In this document: piece after piece, positions 23,170-33,227 of the stretch
Layout of the letters: each line of letters starts with the position of its first letter
Numbering within the stretch: position 1 is the stretch's first letter
From: Podocnemis expansa
Taxonomy: Eukaryota; Chordata; Testudines; Podocnemididae
Reading direction: 5' to 3'
DNA: 64,000 bases
NCBI GenBank assembly: GCA_007922195.1
Contig: ML681964.1
Location: 533,150-597,149, forward strand
Position numbers and translations under genes: made by a program
The notes under the pieces: generated by a model
Told to the model about the DNA's origin: nothing
What the model saw: the letters and a program-made list of their open reading frames with translations, nothing else
The model's database searches: none

Positions 23170-23636
23170 GTTCCAGGACCATCACTGAGGGTGGAAAGAA
23201 GGAACTGTAGGGGGGGCAGGGGCAGGGCCACCTATATACACATAGGTGTACAGGACAGAGGGGGCGTTGGCCACTGACCCTACAGAAAAAGCAAGGAGTC
23301 TTGTGGGACTTAAAGACTAACAGATCTATTTATCGCATGAGCTTTCGTGGGAGAAAGTCCCACTTCGTCAGACGCTTTGAAGAGGGGGAACTCCCCCTCT
23401 TCAGAGTGTCTGACAAAGTGGGATTTTCTCCCACGAAAGCTCATGCGATAAATAAATCTGTTAGACTTTAAGTGCCACCAGACTCCTTGCTTTTTTTGCT
23501 TTACTAGACTAACATTGCTGCCCCTTTGGAACTTGACCCTACAAAGACAGACTAGGGCAAAAAGCTTCCGGGCATCTGTGCACTGCAGCACATAGACACC
23601 TCTTTCAGAATGGATGTGAGCAGTGCTCGAAGAAGA
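23170..23636. repeat. DIRS-A right terminal repeat, split by a PLE derivative
   Basis: The sequence 'ggaaagaaggaactgtagg' through 'ggggcgttggccactgaccc', then 'aagacagactagggcaaaaagc' to 'gctcgaagaag', is the reverse complement of the left terminal repeat at 17238-17480 ('agtggccaacgccccctctg', 'ttcagttccttctttctgc'). The two halves adjoin once the insertion at 23285-23533 and one copy of its duplication are removed. Confidence 0.82.
23285..23533. mobile_element. Palindromic PLE derivative (two inverted tails, no coding)
   Basis: TGACCCTACA flanks it exactly (23275-23284 and 23534-23543). The insert consists of a PLE tail in minus orientation (from 'gcaaggagtcttgtgg' to 'gacgctttgaagagg'), a short centre, and the same tail in plus orientation ending 'cccctttggaac'. 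Arms of about 110 bp are close to perfect complements around 'gagggggaactccccctc', so the whole insert can fold into one hairpin. It contains no RT or endonuclease and must have been mobilised in trans. Confidence 0.88.
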
Positions 23637-23799
23637 AATGCAGTGTCATGACCGGACTTTCCACCAAGAACAAAATAGGTACACAGTAACTGAGTTTATT
23701 CGAACCACACCAAATATCCTGATCTGTTTCTGTGTATTCCCTGATAAACAAAAGTTTCCTGAAGAATGAGGTCAATGAGCCACCTAGAATGTGGAAGTG
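23637..23799. other. Short stretch between DIRS-A and a hAT
   Basis: The 163 bases between the end of DIRS-A and the hAT at 23800 are unrecognised flanking DNA. Confidence 0.5.
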
Positions 23800-25999
23800 C
23801 AGGGGTCAGCAACCAAAAAAAAAAGAAGAGCCATTTTGTTTCACAATAAACGAGTTTTTTTGAGAGCCACAACAGGCGTAGCTCTCATGCAGCACAGCTT
23901 TGCCCCACTGCCCCTCCCCCAGCCTACCTGCAGCCGCTTCCCCCATTTAGCCCAGGTGTTGCCTTCTGCCCCTGCACAGCATGGCTGAACCGACCTCCCC
24001 ACCCCGCCCAGCTGCAGCTCCTCACTCTCCTGCACAGCATGGCTGAACCCCCCACTCTCCCTGCCCAGATGCAGCCCCTCCCCTTCCCCCTGCTGGGTCT
24101 GGAAGCAGGCCTCAGCTGGGACCCTGGCCCTCCTTGAGCCCGGCTGGCCCCACGTGGCCAGCCCTCCTAGCTCCCAGAATCCCACCATGCCCCACTGGCC
24201 CTTCCAGCTCCTGGCAGTCCCCCCTGTGCAGCTGACCCTCCTGGTACTCCCACCTAGCCCTGGTACAGCACCCTCCTCCCCACTCAGCCCCATGTGACTA
24301 GTCTTCCTGGCATCCTCCCACTCCCCAAGCCCATCTGGTCCTTGTGGCTCCCAGCTAGAGCCGTAAGGCTCTGTTTTGGTGCCCGGGGCACATTCTGAAC
24401 AGAACGCGCCCCTTGTAATTAGCAGCGCAAAATGCACCCTTTAATAGAGTGGCTCTAGTGAGCCACCCTGGGGCGCCGAGGGCAAACCGTTCCCCCCGCT
24501 GTAGTTACAACCCTGCTCCCAGCCATCCACCCCCCACAGCTGGCCCTTCCAGTGCCCCCACCCAGCCCATGGATGGTGCCCCCCCACCAATGGCAGACCA
24601 AGTCTATCTGGTGCCTGGGGGCCAAGACACATTCGCTCCCACCCCTGCCCTGTGTAGCTCTTCCTCACACAGAGCAGGAAGAGTCCCAATGGCTGGGACC
24701 CCTCCTGCTCTATGTGGAGGGGGTATGCAGAGGGCAGAGGAGGCACGAGGCAAGGTAGGAGGCAAATGTAAGAGCCCCCAGATCACCAGACAGCCTCTGT
24801 GAGGCTGCAGGTGGGCACCCAGCCAGCCCCAGCACCAGCACCAGATTAGATGGTCCTGGCCAGAGCCACCCAGTTTCGGGCATTAGCACTGACCTGCCCT
24901 CCCACTGCATGAACCAGAGGTGGCTGGGCAGCTGTGCTAGAGCCCCTGATGCTGTGGGAGGGAGCAGGTGGAATGGGTGGCCAGGGCCAGAGGCCACGCA
25001 ACCCTCCCTCTGCTTCTCTCTGGTGCTGATGTGCAGCAGCATTCTCTGTTGCCCTGCCTGCCCCGGCTGGCCGCTCTTCCCCAGGGGATTGAGAGCGGCT
25101 GGCGGGTGGCTGCTGTTTTCTGGGGCTGGGGTCTGGAGTGGGCCCACTCCGCAGAGTTTGGGGTCCTTTGCCCCCAGACCCTGAATTGGGTTTGTTCAGC
25201 ACTGAGGGGCAGAGCCATAACGAGGGTAGGGCAAAGGGGGCAAAGAGCCAGGCAGGGAATTTTAAAGGGTGGCCACCAGACCTTGCCTGGCTTGGAAGAG
25301 GAATGTACCTTAGGCACATTCCTCCTGGACCCAGGCAGCTACTGGGGGAGTTTCTCCCACCCTGCCCCGAATGTCCCTGGCCGCTGTCACTGAGCAACTG
25401 GGGAGGCACCCCCCACTGGGTCTCCAGCCACTCTCACCTGGTAGCTGTAGAAGCATCCCCCACCAGGTCTCCAGCTGTTCTTGCCCAGCGGCAGGGAAGG
25501 CACCTACTCCCCCCCCCCCCGATCGGGGACGGATCAGCCCAGGGCTGGATCGAGCTTGGGTGGGGAGCGCCTTTCCGGCTTCCTGACCCAGGCACCAGAA
25601 GCCATAGTTAACAGCTCTGCTGAGGAGTGCTGGGGCAAAGCAGCCCGAACTCCACTGAACAGACCTACGCAAGGGCCTTGCCCCTGAAAGCAGCAGCCCC
25701 ACGCCAGCCGCTCTCTGTCCTCTTGGGAGGGGCGGCCAGCCAGAGGCATGCAGGTCAGTCAGAAATGCTGCTTTGCATCAGCAGTAGTGTGGAGTGGAGC
25801 AGCCACCTCTGGCTTGTGTGTTGGGAGGGCGGGGATGGTGCCCCAAAACTTGGTAGCCTGGGCTGGCCTAGGACCCCTCTAATTCAGCACTAGTGCTGAG
25901 GCCAGCCAGGCACCACCCTGCAGCCCAGCATCCGCAGAGCTGCAAGGCAGCAGTTAAAGAGCCGCATGTGGCTTGGGAGCTGGAAGTTGCTGACCCCTG
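23800..25999. mobile_element. Large non-autonomous hAT (CAGGGGTCAGCAACC ends)
   Basis: It begins CAGGGGTCAGCAACC and ends GTTGCTGACCCCTG, perfect inverted ends over 14 bases. Flanks are TGGAAGTG (23792-23799) and TGCTAGTG (26000-26007), 6 of 8 matching. The 2.2-kb body is GC-rich with many cassette-like repeats ('cctgcacagcatggctgaacc' twice near 23970-24045). It has overlapping frames on both strands but no recognisable transposase. A 160-bp hAT of another family is nested at 24356. The smaller relative is at 15549-16315. Confidence 0.85.
24356..24515. mobile_element. Small hAT (YAGAGCCRTAA ends) nested in a hAT
   Basis: It starts TAGAGCCGTAAGG and ends AGTTACAACCCTG. CTCCCAGC is duplicated exactly at 24348-24355 and 24516-24523. 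The 160-bp body shares 'gggcgcattctga'-like and 'ccctttaatag' segments with copies at 34242-34339 and 35153-35939, defining a three-copy family in this window. Confidence 0.88.
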
Positions 26000-26033
26000 T
26001 GCTAGTGGGAGTTGGTTTAAAGCTAGGATCCAT

Positions 26034-26527
26034 CAGGGCCGTCCCTAGGGTATGGCAAGCGGGGCAGCCGTCCAGGGTCCTGTGCTTTGGGGGGGTCCCA
26101 CGGGGCCTGCACCACTGTCCCCTCCATGCCAGGGACCAGGCATGCTGGCCAAAAGTGGCAGCCCAGTTCAACACTGCTGGTTCACCCCTTGGCCAAGCGC
26201 ATTGCTTTCAGCTCTGTGCCACAGCAGCAGAGAGGGGGCGGGAGGCAGTGCGGGGCCCATATCACTACTCCCCCAGGCTGCACAGCCTCCTGCCTACTCC
26301 CCGCTGCACTGGCACAGAGCCAAAAGCAGCGTGTGTGGCAGGGGGTGAGGGGTGGACTGGCAGCGCTTAACCAGGCCACTGCTTTTTGCCGGTTCACCTG
26401 GTTGGGACGGCCAGAGCAGGGACCTGCCCCTCCCCTTGGTTGACCGGCCCAGTGCTGGGGAGGGTGAGTGAGGGCCCCGCAGAGGGCGATTCACCCAGGG
26501 CCCCACACCTCCCTAGGGACAGCCATA
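26034..26527. mobile_element. Candidate hAT derivative (CAGGGCCGTCCCTAGGG ends)
   Basis: The left end CAGGGCCGTCCCTAGGG is mirrored on the right by CCCTAGGGACAGCC, an inverted repeat of about 13 bases. The interior is GC-rich with 'ggggcccc'-type words and no gene. No clear target duplication was found, and the last two or three end bases look mutated. Confidence 0.65.
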
Positions 26528-26917
26528 ACCAATAAATAAGCTGTGAAGTAGCCTAGCACTTACCACTAATTATTTGATGATCAAACCTTTCAGGAATAAA
26601 ACCCGAGAGGGGAGAGTGACGTTTAAGGAAAGAAGGGTAATACTATTACAATGAGCAACAAAAGACAATTGGAGCAACCTCATCATTCAATGGCTACATA
26701 AAAATGTATAATATTTATGATTATTCTTATCTTTAAAAAGAGGTTCAGTAATCTTAAATTGTAATTCAACTGTATAGCACTCTAAAGCATTATTCCCTGT
26801 AAACTGAAGTATCCTAGATAAAGGCCATGGTCTTTACTCACATTGAATCTTATGCCATGAGGAATTCCACTGAAACTAAAGGTGTGAGGTAACACTCAAT
26901 GTAAGTGTACCAGAATA
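26528..26917. other. Unannotated AT-rich stretch
   Basis: No gene, repeat or transposon end was recognised in this 390-bp segment. Confidence 0.45.
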
Positions 26918-27668
26918 CAGTCCATCCTCAATTTCCCGGACTATATGGGGGGAGGAGGCGTCTGAATTTCCGAAAGTCCGAAAAATTGAAAGCTGGGGGG
27001 GGAGTAGCCTAGGGGAGCACAGGGAACTGGTGGCACAGTGGAGGGATGCTTTCCTTGCCACTGGCCACAACACGGCAAAGGCCAGACAGGGGGCTGCTTC
27101 TGCTGCCGTGGCAGACCCCCACCCCCCACGGCCAGGCGGGAGGGGTGCCCCCCCCCCCCCCCCCCACCCCCCAGCCACCGCGGGGCGGGGGAGGGGTCAC
27201 TTCCGCTGCTGCAGCCAGAGCCTGGGCAGGAAGGGTGCTTTCCCCTGCTGCAGTGGGGGAAAGCACCCCTCCCACCCAGCCTCTGGCCGCGGCAGCGGAA
27301 GCAGCCCCCCACCCAGCCTTTGCCGCATTGTGGCCATGGCAGGGGAAAGCACCCCTCCCGCCCAGGTTCTGGCTGTGGCAGCCAAAGCAGTCCCCTGCCC
27401 GGCCTTTGCCGTGTTGTGGCTGCGGCGGGGAAAAACACCTCTCCTGCCCAGGCCTGGTGAGTCATGGCCACCGTGGCCACAGCATGGTCCACCAGGGTTG
27501 GGGGTGGGTGCCTTCCCCACCAGGCTTGTTGGAGCACAGGGCACTGGCGGCAAGGTGTGGGGGGGTTATGGAAGGCTTCGGGGAAACTGGCAGCAGGGCG
27601 GGGGGGGGGGCGGTCCAAATCTTCCAAAGTCCAGAAAATCAAAGAACCGGAAAATGACGGATGGACTG
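26918..27668. mobile_element. Tigger/pogo-like MITE with GC-rich core
   Basis: The ends CAGTCCATCCTCAATTTCC and the complement of CAGTCCATCCGTCATTTTC are inverted repeats. TA flanks both sides (26916-26917 and 27669-27670), the pogo/Tigger target. The core (about 26995-27600) is GC-rich, with repeated 'gggaaagcacccctcc' cassettes in both orientations and a C21-type run near 27148. The cassettes cause several overlapping frames of up to 233 codons that are not genes. A PLE derivative abuts its right TA. Confidence 0.8.
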
Positions 27669-27670
27669 TA

Positions 27671-28340
27671 GTCCCAAAGGGGTAGCTGTGCTACTCTAGT
27701 TCAGTAAAACAAACAAGTCTGGTGGCGCTTTTAAAGACTAACAAATTTATTTACCTAATGAGCTTTCATGGGAGACAGTCCCACATTGTCAGACACTTGG
27801 AAGATGGGGAACTTACTTACTGCTGATATTTTCCTCCTATTCTGTAAGTTCCCCCATTTTCAAATATCTGATGAAGTGGGATTTTCTCCAACAAAAGCTC
27901 ATGCAATAAATAACTTTGTTAGTCTTAAAGGGTGTGTTCACACAGCAGTCTTATTTCGGAACAACAGAGGTTGTTTCAAAATAAGAAAGGCCATGTTCAC
28001 ACGACACACCGTTGTTTCGAAACAACTTAAACCCCATGTGGGGACGAAACAACGTTGTTTTGAAACGATTGTTTCAAAACAATGCCATCTGAACATGTTG
28101 TTTCAAAACAATGGTGACTCGTTTCGAAATAACTGTTGTCTGAACATGCTGTTTCGATTCCTGCTTTTTCCTTAATTCGAATTAACAAACTGTTAATTCG
28201 AATTAACTTATTTCGAAATAGGGCGTTATTTCGATACAACTTGTATCGAAACAACTTATTCTGAAATAACTCCGTGTGTGTGAACATAGCCTAAGTGTCA
28301 CAGGACTCCTTGTTTGTTTTGCTATACCAGAACAGGACCT
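27671..28340. mobile_element. Inverted-tail PLE derivative carrying a MITE
   Basis: The left half (27671-27825) is a PLE tail in minus orientation, starting 'cccaaaggggtagctgtgc' and continuing with 'aacaagtctggtggc' and 'tgagctttcatgggaga'. The right half starting near 27835 is the same tail in plus orientation ('ttctgtaagttcccccatttt', 'gatgaagtgggattttctcc') and ends about 28340. No RT or endonuclease lies between them. A MITE with TTTCGAAA words (27930-28291) interrupts the right arm. No target duplication was identified. Confidence 0.75.
27930..28291. mobile_element. MITE with TTTCGAAA-type words (MITE 6)
   Basis: The ends are GGGTGTGTTCACAC and GTGTGAACATAGCC, matching the GGCTRTGTYYACAC ends of the other MITEs. 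The body is built of words such as 'gttgtttcgaaacaac' and 'ttaattcgaattaa'. It splits the PLE tail 'gttagtctta / aagtgtcac'. The right flank is TAA (28292-28294) and TAA also occurs one base before the left end, so a TAA duplication is likely. The half-copy at 59342-59545 is the same family in the opposite orientation. Confidence 0.82.
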
Positions 28341-28523
28341 TCTGAAGCATTTCTTAGGAACACAAATTAAAAGCAAATATAATCACATAAGATTAGAAGA
28401 GCAACTACATTAGCGTAAACCTTAATTTGTGCTCAATAAAGCCACTTTTCAGTATTTGAGTACCTCCAGAGTCGTTAGTCACCCTTAACATCTGATCACC
28501 TCAGTGGGTCCCCATCCCCTCTG

Positions 28524-28812
28524 CAGGGCTGGCTCAAGGGGCTGTGGCACCTTGAGCCTGCTTTGGTTTTGGCTCCCCTGGGGCTGCCTTGCCCTGCTCC
28601 CAGAGCAGGGAACAGCTCACCCAAAGGTGGAGGAGGCCAGCCCAGAGGCTGGACTCGGTTCTCCTGCCCCTCACCTGGGCCAGCTGTTCCACAGTGGGGG
28701 TGAGGCAAGTCAGAAGAGAGAAGAGGGGCTGCGCAAGAGAACTTAGTGGTGCTGGAGTGGCACCAGCTCCCCAAGCTAGTGCCTTACTGGCATATGGGTA
28801 GAGCCAGCCTTT
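28524..28812. mobile_element. Non-autonomous hAT (CAGGGCTGGCTC ends)
   Basis: It starts CAGGGCTGGCTC and ends GAGCCAGCCTTT. CCCCTCTG is duplicated exactly at 28516-28523 and 28813-28820. The 289-bp body is GC-rich and non-coding; the frames seen on both strands are by-products. Confidence 0.85.
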
Positions 28813-28820
28813 CCCCTCTG

Positions 28821-29878
28821 ATTCCATGAGAAAATCCATTATTTCAATGGAGCACAAGCAGCCTCTATTTGGCAATTTATTCTAATTTAAGCAGTTAGAG
28901 TATGTTTGATGGTTGCCTTTCTGTATTAATTTTGTTGAATCATCTGAATGTCCTCAAACAAATACCCTATAGTGAGCCACAAACCTGCATTCTAGTGAAC
29001 AGATGTCAGTGGGATTCAGGACTGTTGTGCAACACCAATGCTGTGAGCAGGGCTATGAGCCATGTGAGAGTAGCTTTGGGAAAGCAGCAAAATTACAGAT
29101 TTTCACAGTTGCATTTGAACCCTAGTGATCCATGTCATTTTATGTTAATAAACATACATTAGTAAGCCAATTGATTGTGATGATTGCTATTTTCATTTGT
29201 TACGTGTGTGGAGGTATTTTTAGACCAAAAAATTCGATTCTTTTATGTCCAAATCACTTACAATTTAAATGATTCAAGACCAGGATGCACATGTGCTCTC
29301 ACTACAGAAAACAAAGGGTGAGTTTCATTTGCACCCAAGGAGATGTGATTTCCCCTGAGGCTCCTATTCTACAGTAGCACTTGAGGAAAAAAAAATCCTG
29401 CAGAAAAACAGCACGCTGTCTGCTTTCTTCTGACAGGGCAGGCCTGAGATTTATGCTATCTGTAATTGTAATCAAAGTTAATTTAATTCTGATGTGTAGG
29501 TTGCTGAGCAACTAAAGACAATTTATCCAATGCAGGGAGAGACTGTAATCATCCAACCTGGGCTAAAGTTGGGAGGGTAACTACACAACCATTGTAGTGT
29601 TCGCTAAAGTGAACTATATATTATAAGAAAAATAGGGTGTTGGTGAAATCAACTGAAATATGTTTGAAACATGCTAAAGGAGCTCTTTTCTCTAGTGTTT
29701 CAGGGGGGACAGTATCCTGAAAAGTTAGCGTGGCACATGTCTGACTTTGTAGAACAACTAAATTTCTAGAAGAGCAAATTGACACAATAACTGAAATGTC
29801 AAATTCATCACTGGCAAAAATGGGGGCAATTCCAGCAAAGCAATGAAACTACCTATTCTTGTTCCTTATCCCTGAGAC
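28821..29878. other. Unannotated AT-rich stretch
   Basis: No gene or transposon was recognised. The small open frames (28902-29162 plus, 29302-29511 minus) have no family resemblance. Confidence 0.45.
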
Positions 29879-30066
29879 CAGGGATCTCAAACTCAAATCA
29901 CCACAAAGGCTGCATGAGGACTAGTACGTTAGCCTAAGGGCCACACCACTGAAACCTTTCCATACAACAGTATTGCAAATATTGGTAACAATGGTGTTGT
30001 TGCAGGCAGCAGGAAACAGCTTTAGGGGCCGCATGCGGCCCATGGGCCACGTGTCTGAGACTCATG
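29879..30066. mobile_element. Non-autonomous hAT (CAGGGATCTCAAAC ends)
   Basis: It begins CAGGGATCTCAAACTCAAATC and ends GTCTGAGACTCATG, and its body aligns with the hAT at 11024-11242 ('aaatcaccac...gctgcatgagga', 'ggccacgtgt'). The 8-bp flanks CCTGAGAC and GTCTAGAC share only 4 bases, so the duplication is decayed and the copy is probably older than the one at 11 kb. Confidence 0.78.
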
Positions 30067-31279
30067 GTCTAGACTCTGACTACTTGTCTGTTTGCTAGCT
30101 GTAAAATTCTTAGAGCAGAGACCATACTTCTTAAACATTTGGGAAGGATCAAGCATGCAGTAGGCACTATCATAAATAAATAAAGCATTAGTAAATCAAT
30201 AGAATTGTGCCTGCTTATATCAGCAGTGAATTTGGCCCTACATTTTAGTAGATATGGAAGTATTGATCTGAGGGTATTTTGAGAAGGGATGTTTTAGGAT
30301 TATGTTGAGATGCCTTTGGACTAACATAGGAAATATTTGAAGCTGGCACTTGTAACTTATGAAACTCAAGCACATTTATTTAGATGAGGCTGCTGTTCAG
30401 CACCTACTGTGTCATCATCAGTCTCATTTGTCAGTGATTAGCGCATTTCATGATGTGATCTCAGTTGGTATTTGCTACTTGGGGATGGGAGTCAGACTGC
30501 TGGAGGCAAAAGTGGTTTGTTGATTAAGTGCTTCAGTGGGGAAGCCCATCATTGATGAGTCTTACAGCATCAGCATTGCAACAATCAAAGAGAATTTTTC
30601 CTTGGCATTTTTCAGAAAACAAAGAGAATCCATGACATTTTGAATTCTATGAGGAAGAAGTGGGGGAAGCAGCATCAAAAACCAGCCCTTAAGCAATCTG
30701 TTAAGAAAAGTATTTCAGTGTGAAGAGATGCAGTGCAAGTACTATGAAACAAAAAGCATTGTGTAAGATTTTCAGATGGGACTTTGGGTGTCCCATTGAA
30801 AACATGCTTAAGGTGTGCCTCAGGTTGAATATCTAAAATCATTGGTAGCTTTTGAAAATCTTGGGCATAGAACTTCACACCTATCCACACACCAAAATGT
30901 ATCTAGTGATACCTCTACAATACCAGTGCCATCAGCGGTCACACACAAGGTGGAAGTGATTGGAACTTAGTAAACCACTATGTTGGCAGTGCACAAAAGT
31001 GACTAACACAGCTCCTGCTCTTTTAGCTGGGTTAGCTCTTCAAAGCTAAACAGGAGTAAAAAGCAAAAATGTATTTGCCATATCAAGTAAGCGAATAGGA
31101 TTCTGAACCCACTAAAAGAGACTTGCTGAGTAAAGACTGTGTTATGGTTACATGGTTGCTTTTCACATACCTTAATAGGGCTGGCATACCAAACCTCAGA
31201 AATTGGATTTAGTAACAAAAAAGCTATGGAGAAGTAATCCCACTGAGCACCAACCCTAGCAACAGCATTCCTTCAAGCC
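30067..31279. other. Unannotated stretch
   Basis: No gene, transposon end or notable repeat was recognised in this AT-rich 1.2 kb. Confidence 0.45.
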
Positions 31280-31463
31280 CAGGGGTTAAAGTAAGGAGGA
31301 ACACTCCAGAATGCAGTTCTAGGGCCTCCTATTTTTAGGCAGGCGGCATTCCAGGCCCCCCTAAAAAGAGAGGAATGCCCTGGAATGCAGAGTTCCGGGG
31401 ACCCCCTAAAAATAGAACCAGCAGCCAGAACACAGCATTCCAGTGGCTCCACCTTAAACCCTG
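31280..31463. mobile_element. Candidate small hAT (CAGGGGTTAAAG ends)
   Basis: The left CAGGGGTTAAAGTAAGG and right CCACCTTAAACCCTG are imperfect inverted repeats, and the interior holds paired 'cctggaatgc' and 'cccctaaaaa' words in both orientations. No 8-bp duplication was found, so this is tentative. Confidence 0.45.
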
Positions 31464-31614
31464 CTGCTTCTTAAGGCCAGCCAGCAGAGAGCTGTGGCAG
31501 GCTGGGAGTTTGTGAATCTACCCCCTGAAGGTTGGAGCAGCTTGTGGCTGGAAGCAGATTCCAGCCAGTCAGGCAGCCTGCAAACAGCCAAGGTAAGGGT
31601 TTTGGGGGGAGGCT

Positions 31615-31795
31615 TCTGGGGGTTGTGCGGGGTAGGGTGTGTGTGTTTGTGTGTGGGTGTAGCAGAGGTGGGTGGGAGTGGATGTGTAGCAGAGGGTGTG
31701 TAGCTGGGGTTGTGGGGTGGCTGTTTGGTTGGGGGTGTTTGTAGCTGGGGGGATAGGGTGGCTGTGTGGGGGGGTATAGCTGGGGTGTCTAGTTC
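31615..31795. repeat. GT/GGGTGT-rich low-complexity tract
   Basis: Loose repeats of 'gtgtgtgggtgtag', 'tgtagctgggg' and 'gggtggctgt' fill about 180 bp. The minus-strand frame 31569-31931, rich in T, P and H, is an artefact of this tract. Confidence 0.85.
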
Positions 31796-31952
31796 TTTTC
31801 TTGCACAGAGAAGTTTTGCATATTTCCCCTAATTTTGTTTCATTTCTCTTGAGATGGATGAAATAACATGTGTATTGTAATTTTTCCAAACTGGGAACAT
31901 GGGCTCGTTTGTTCCAGTCTAAGAGTACCAATCAATGTCTTATTCTTTAGAG

Positions 31953-32127
31953 CAGTGGTTCTCAACCTTTTGTGGGTTGCGACACGCCTCGTGGGATGTT
32001 GTGACTCTATGGGACACATCAGCCCACACCCCCAAGACAAATCCAGCCATCTCCTCAGCTCTCCATGACCCTTATCATTGTGTGGTGACATACTAATGTG
32101 CCCCAACACAGTGGTTGAGAACGACTG
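31953..32127. mobile_element. Non-autonomous hAT (CAGTGGTTCTCAACC ends)
   Basis: CAGTGGTTCTCAACC at the left faces GGTTGAGAACGACTG at the right. CTTTAGAG is duplicated exactly at 31945-31952 and 32128-32135. At 175 bp it matches the copy at 5506-5683 in ends and length, and both contain the 'gtgacatactaatgtg/cacttac...' type core. Confidence 0.93.
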
Positions 32128-32274
32128 CTTTAGAGGACACCTGAGTAAAAAAAAAAGTATGGGGACACAAACTCTCCTGGTATTTGCTTCATCTGGAAAT
32201 AGTAAAATGTAATATAAGCCCAGTTTCTGTGTACCCCATGTGAGTCATAAAACAAGCTATTCTGTGATAAGTGT

Positions 32275-33215
32275 TGTGGTGCTTAAAGACTAACAAATTC
32301 AACGGAATGCCTCTAGTCGTCACTTACAACACCCCAAGTCAGACCTCTACAGCACATCCTCAGGGATCTACAGCCTATTCTACAAGGTGATCCCTCACTC
32401 TCTCAGGCCTTGGGAGACAGACGTCTCCTTGCTTACAGGCAGCCCCCCAACCTTAAACAGATATTACCAGCAACTACAGACCTAACAACAGAACCATTAA
32501 AGCAGGCACATACGCCTGTAACAAACCACACTACCAACTTGGCCCACATATCTGCGCAAAAGACACTATTACAGGACATAATAAAACCAGCTACTCCATC
32601 AAAGGCTCATTCATCTGCTCATCCACCAGTGTGATTTGTGCCATCATGTGCCAGAAATGCCCCTCTGCCTTATGCATTGGACAAACAGGATAGTCTCTGC
32701 TCAAAAGTATAAATGGGGACAAATCAGACATCAGAAATCACAACACTCTGAAACCAGTGGGTCAGCATTTCAATCTTCATGATCACTGCATTAATGATTT
32801 GCTAATTGCTGTGCTCACACAGATGAATACTAGATCAAGGCTTCAAAGAGAAGCTGCTAAGATTGAAGTTATTTGCAAATTCAGTTGCATTGCTTCAGGA
32901 ATTAATAGGGACATTGGATTTTTCTCTCATTACAACAGGTGATTGGACCTCATTGTCCTCTGTATGCTGTTCCCCAGTGTTTGAATCTTTACAACTGTTT
33001 CGATTTGCTGTTCCAGTGTGACCTGTTTTCATGACTTACACTTCCCTGCATTTATTTCTTCCAGTTCTGTAAGTTCCCCCATCTTCAAAGCGTCTGACAA
33101 AGTGGGATTTTCTCCCACAAAAGCTCATGCAGTAAATAAATGTGTTAGTCTTTAAGTGCCACAGGACTCCTTGTTTGTTTTACTGAATTAGAAAAACACA
33201 GCTGCCCCTTTGGAA
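32275..33215 (+). mobile_element. Penelope-like element, endonuclease and tail part (PLE 4)
   Basis: TGTGATAAGTGT (32263-32274) and TGTGGTAAGTGT (33216-33227) flank it, a 12-bp target duplication with one mismatch. The left edge is about 25 bases of tail in inverted orientation ('tgtggtgcttaaagactaac'). The sequence then switches to the endonuclease region (32380-32942) and a full plus-strand tail ('ctgttccccagtgtttgaat' to 'cccctttggaa'). It lacks the RT, so it is 5'-truncated. The inverted start inside the duplication repeats the arrangement of PLE 2 and the element at 23285. Confidence 0.85.
32410..32942 (+). pseudogene. PLE 4 GIY-YIG endonuclease region (frameshifted)
   Basis: The frame at 32410-32634 starts 'GDRRLLAYRQPPNLKQIL', then runs out of phase. 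The correct continuation is in the third plus frame, which reads 'VICAIMCQKCP', then 'CIGQTG' (the YIG motif as CIG) and a stop directly after it. It resumes with 'KSINGDKSDIRNHN' and 'GQHFNLHDH', ending at the stop at 32940-32942. The GIY tyrosine is replaced (VIC), so the active site is degraded. It matches 13512-13160 in PLE 2. Confidence 0.8.
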
Positions 33216-33227
33216 TGTGGTAAGTGT

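Larger units (their letters stand above)
17238..23636 (-). mobile_element. DIRS-type tyrosine-recombinase retrotransposon, copy A
   Basis: The minus-strand order is right terminal repeat, gag-like region (22994-20480), RT/RNase H (20480-18780), tyrosine recombinase (18780-17624), internal complementary region (about 17505-17600), left terminal repeat. This is the DIRS1 arrangement. The ends are inverted relative to each other ('gctcacatccattctgaaa' occurs at both). As expected for DIRS, there is no target duplication. All three coding regions are broken by stops and frameshifts. A 249-bp palindromic PLE derivative interrupts the right terminal repeat. It resembles copy B more than copy C in its gag region. 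Confidence 0.9.

Noticed and set aside
24846..25702. Overlapping frames of 126-187 codons on both strands
   Set aside because: Inside the hAT at 23800-25999. No transposase motifs, and simultaneous open frames on both strands indicate GC bias.
26941..27671. Several overlapping frames of 140-233 codons rich in G, P, H and A
   Set aside because: They are translations of the repeated cassettes in the Tigger-like MITE, present in five frames at once.
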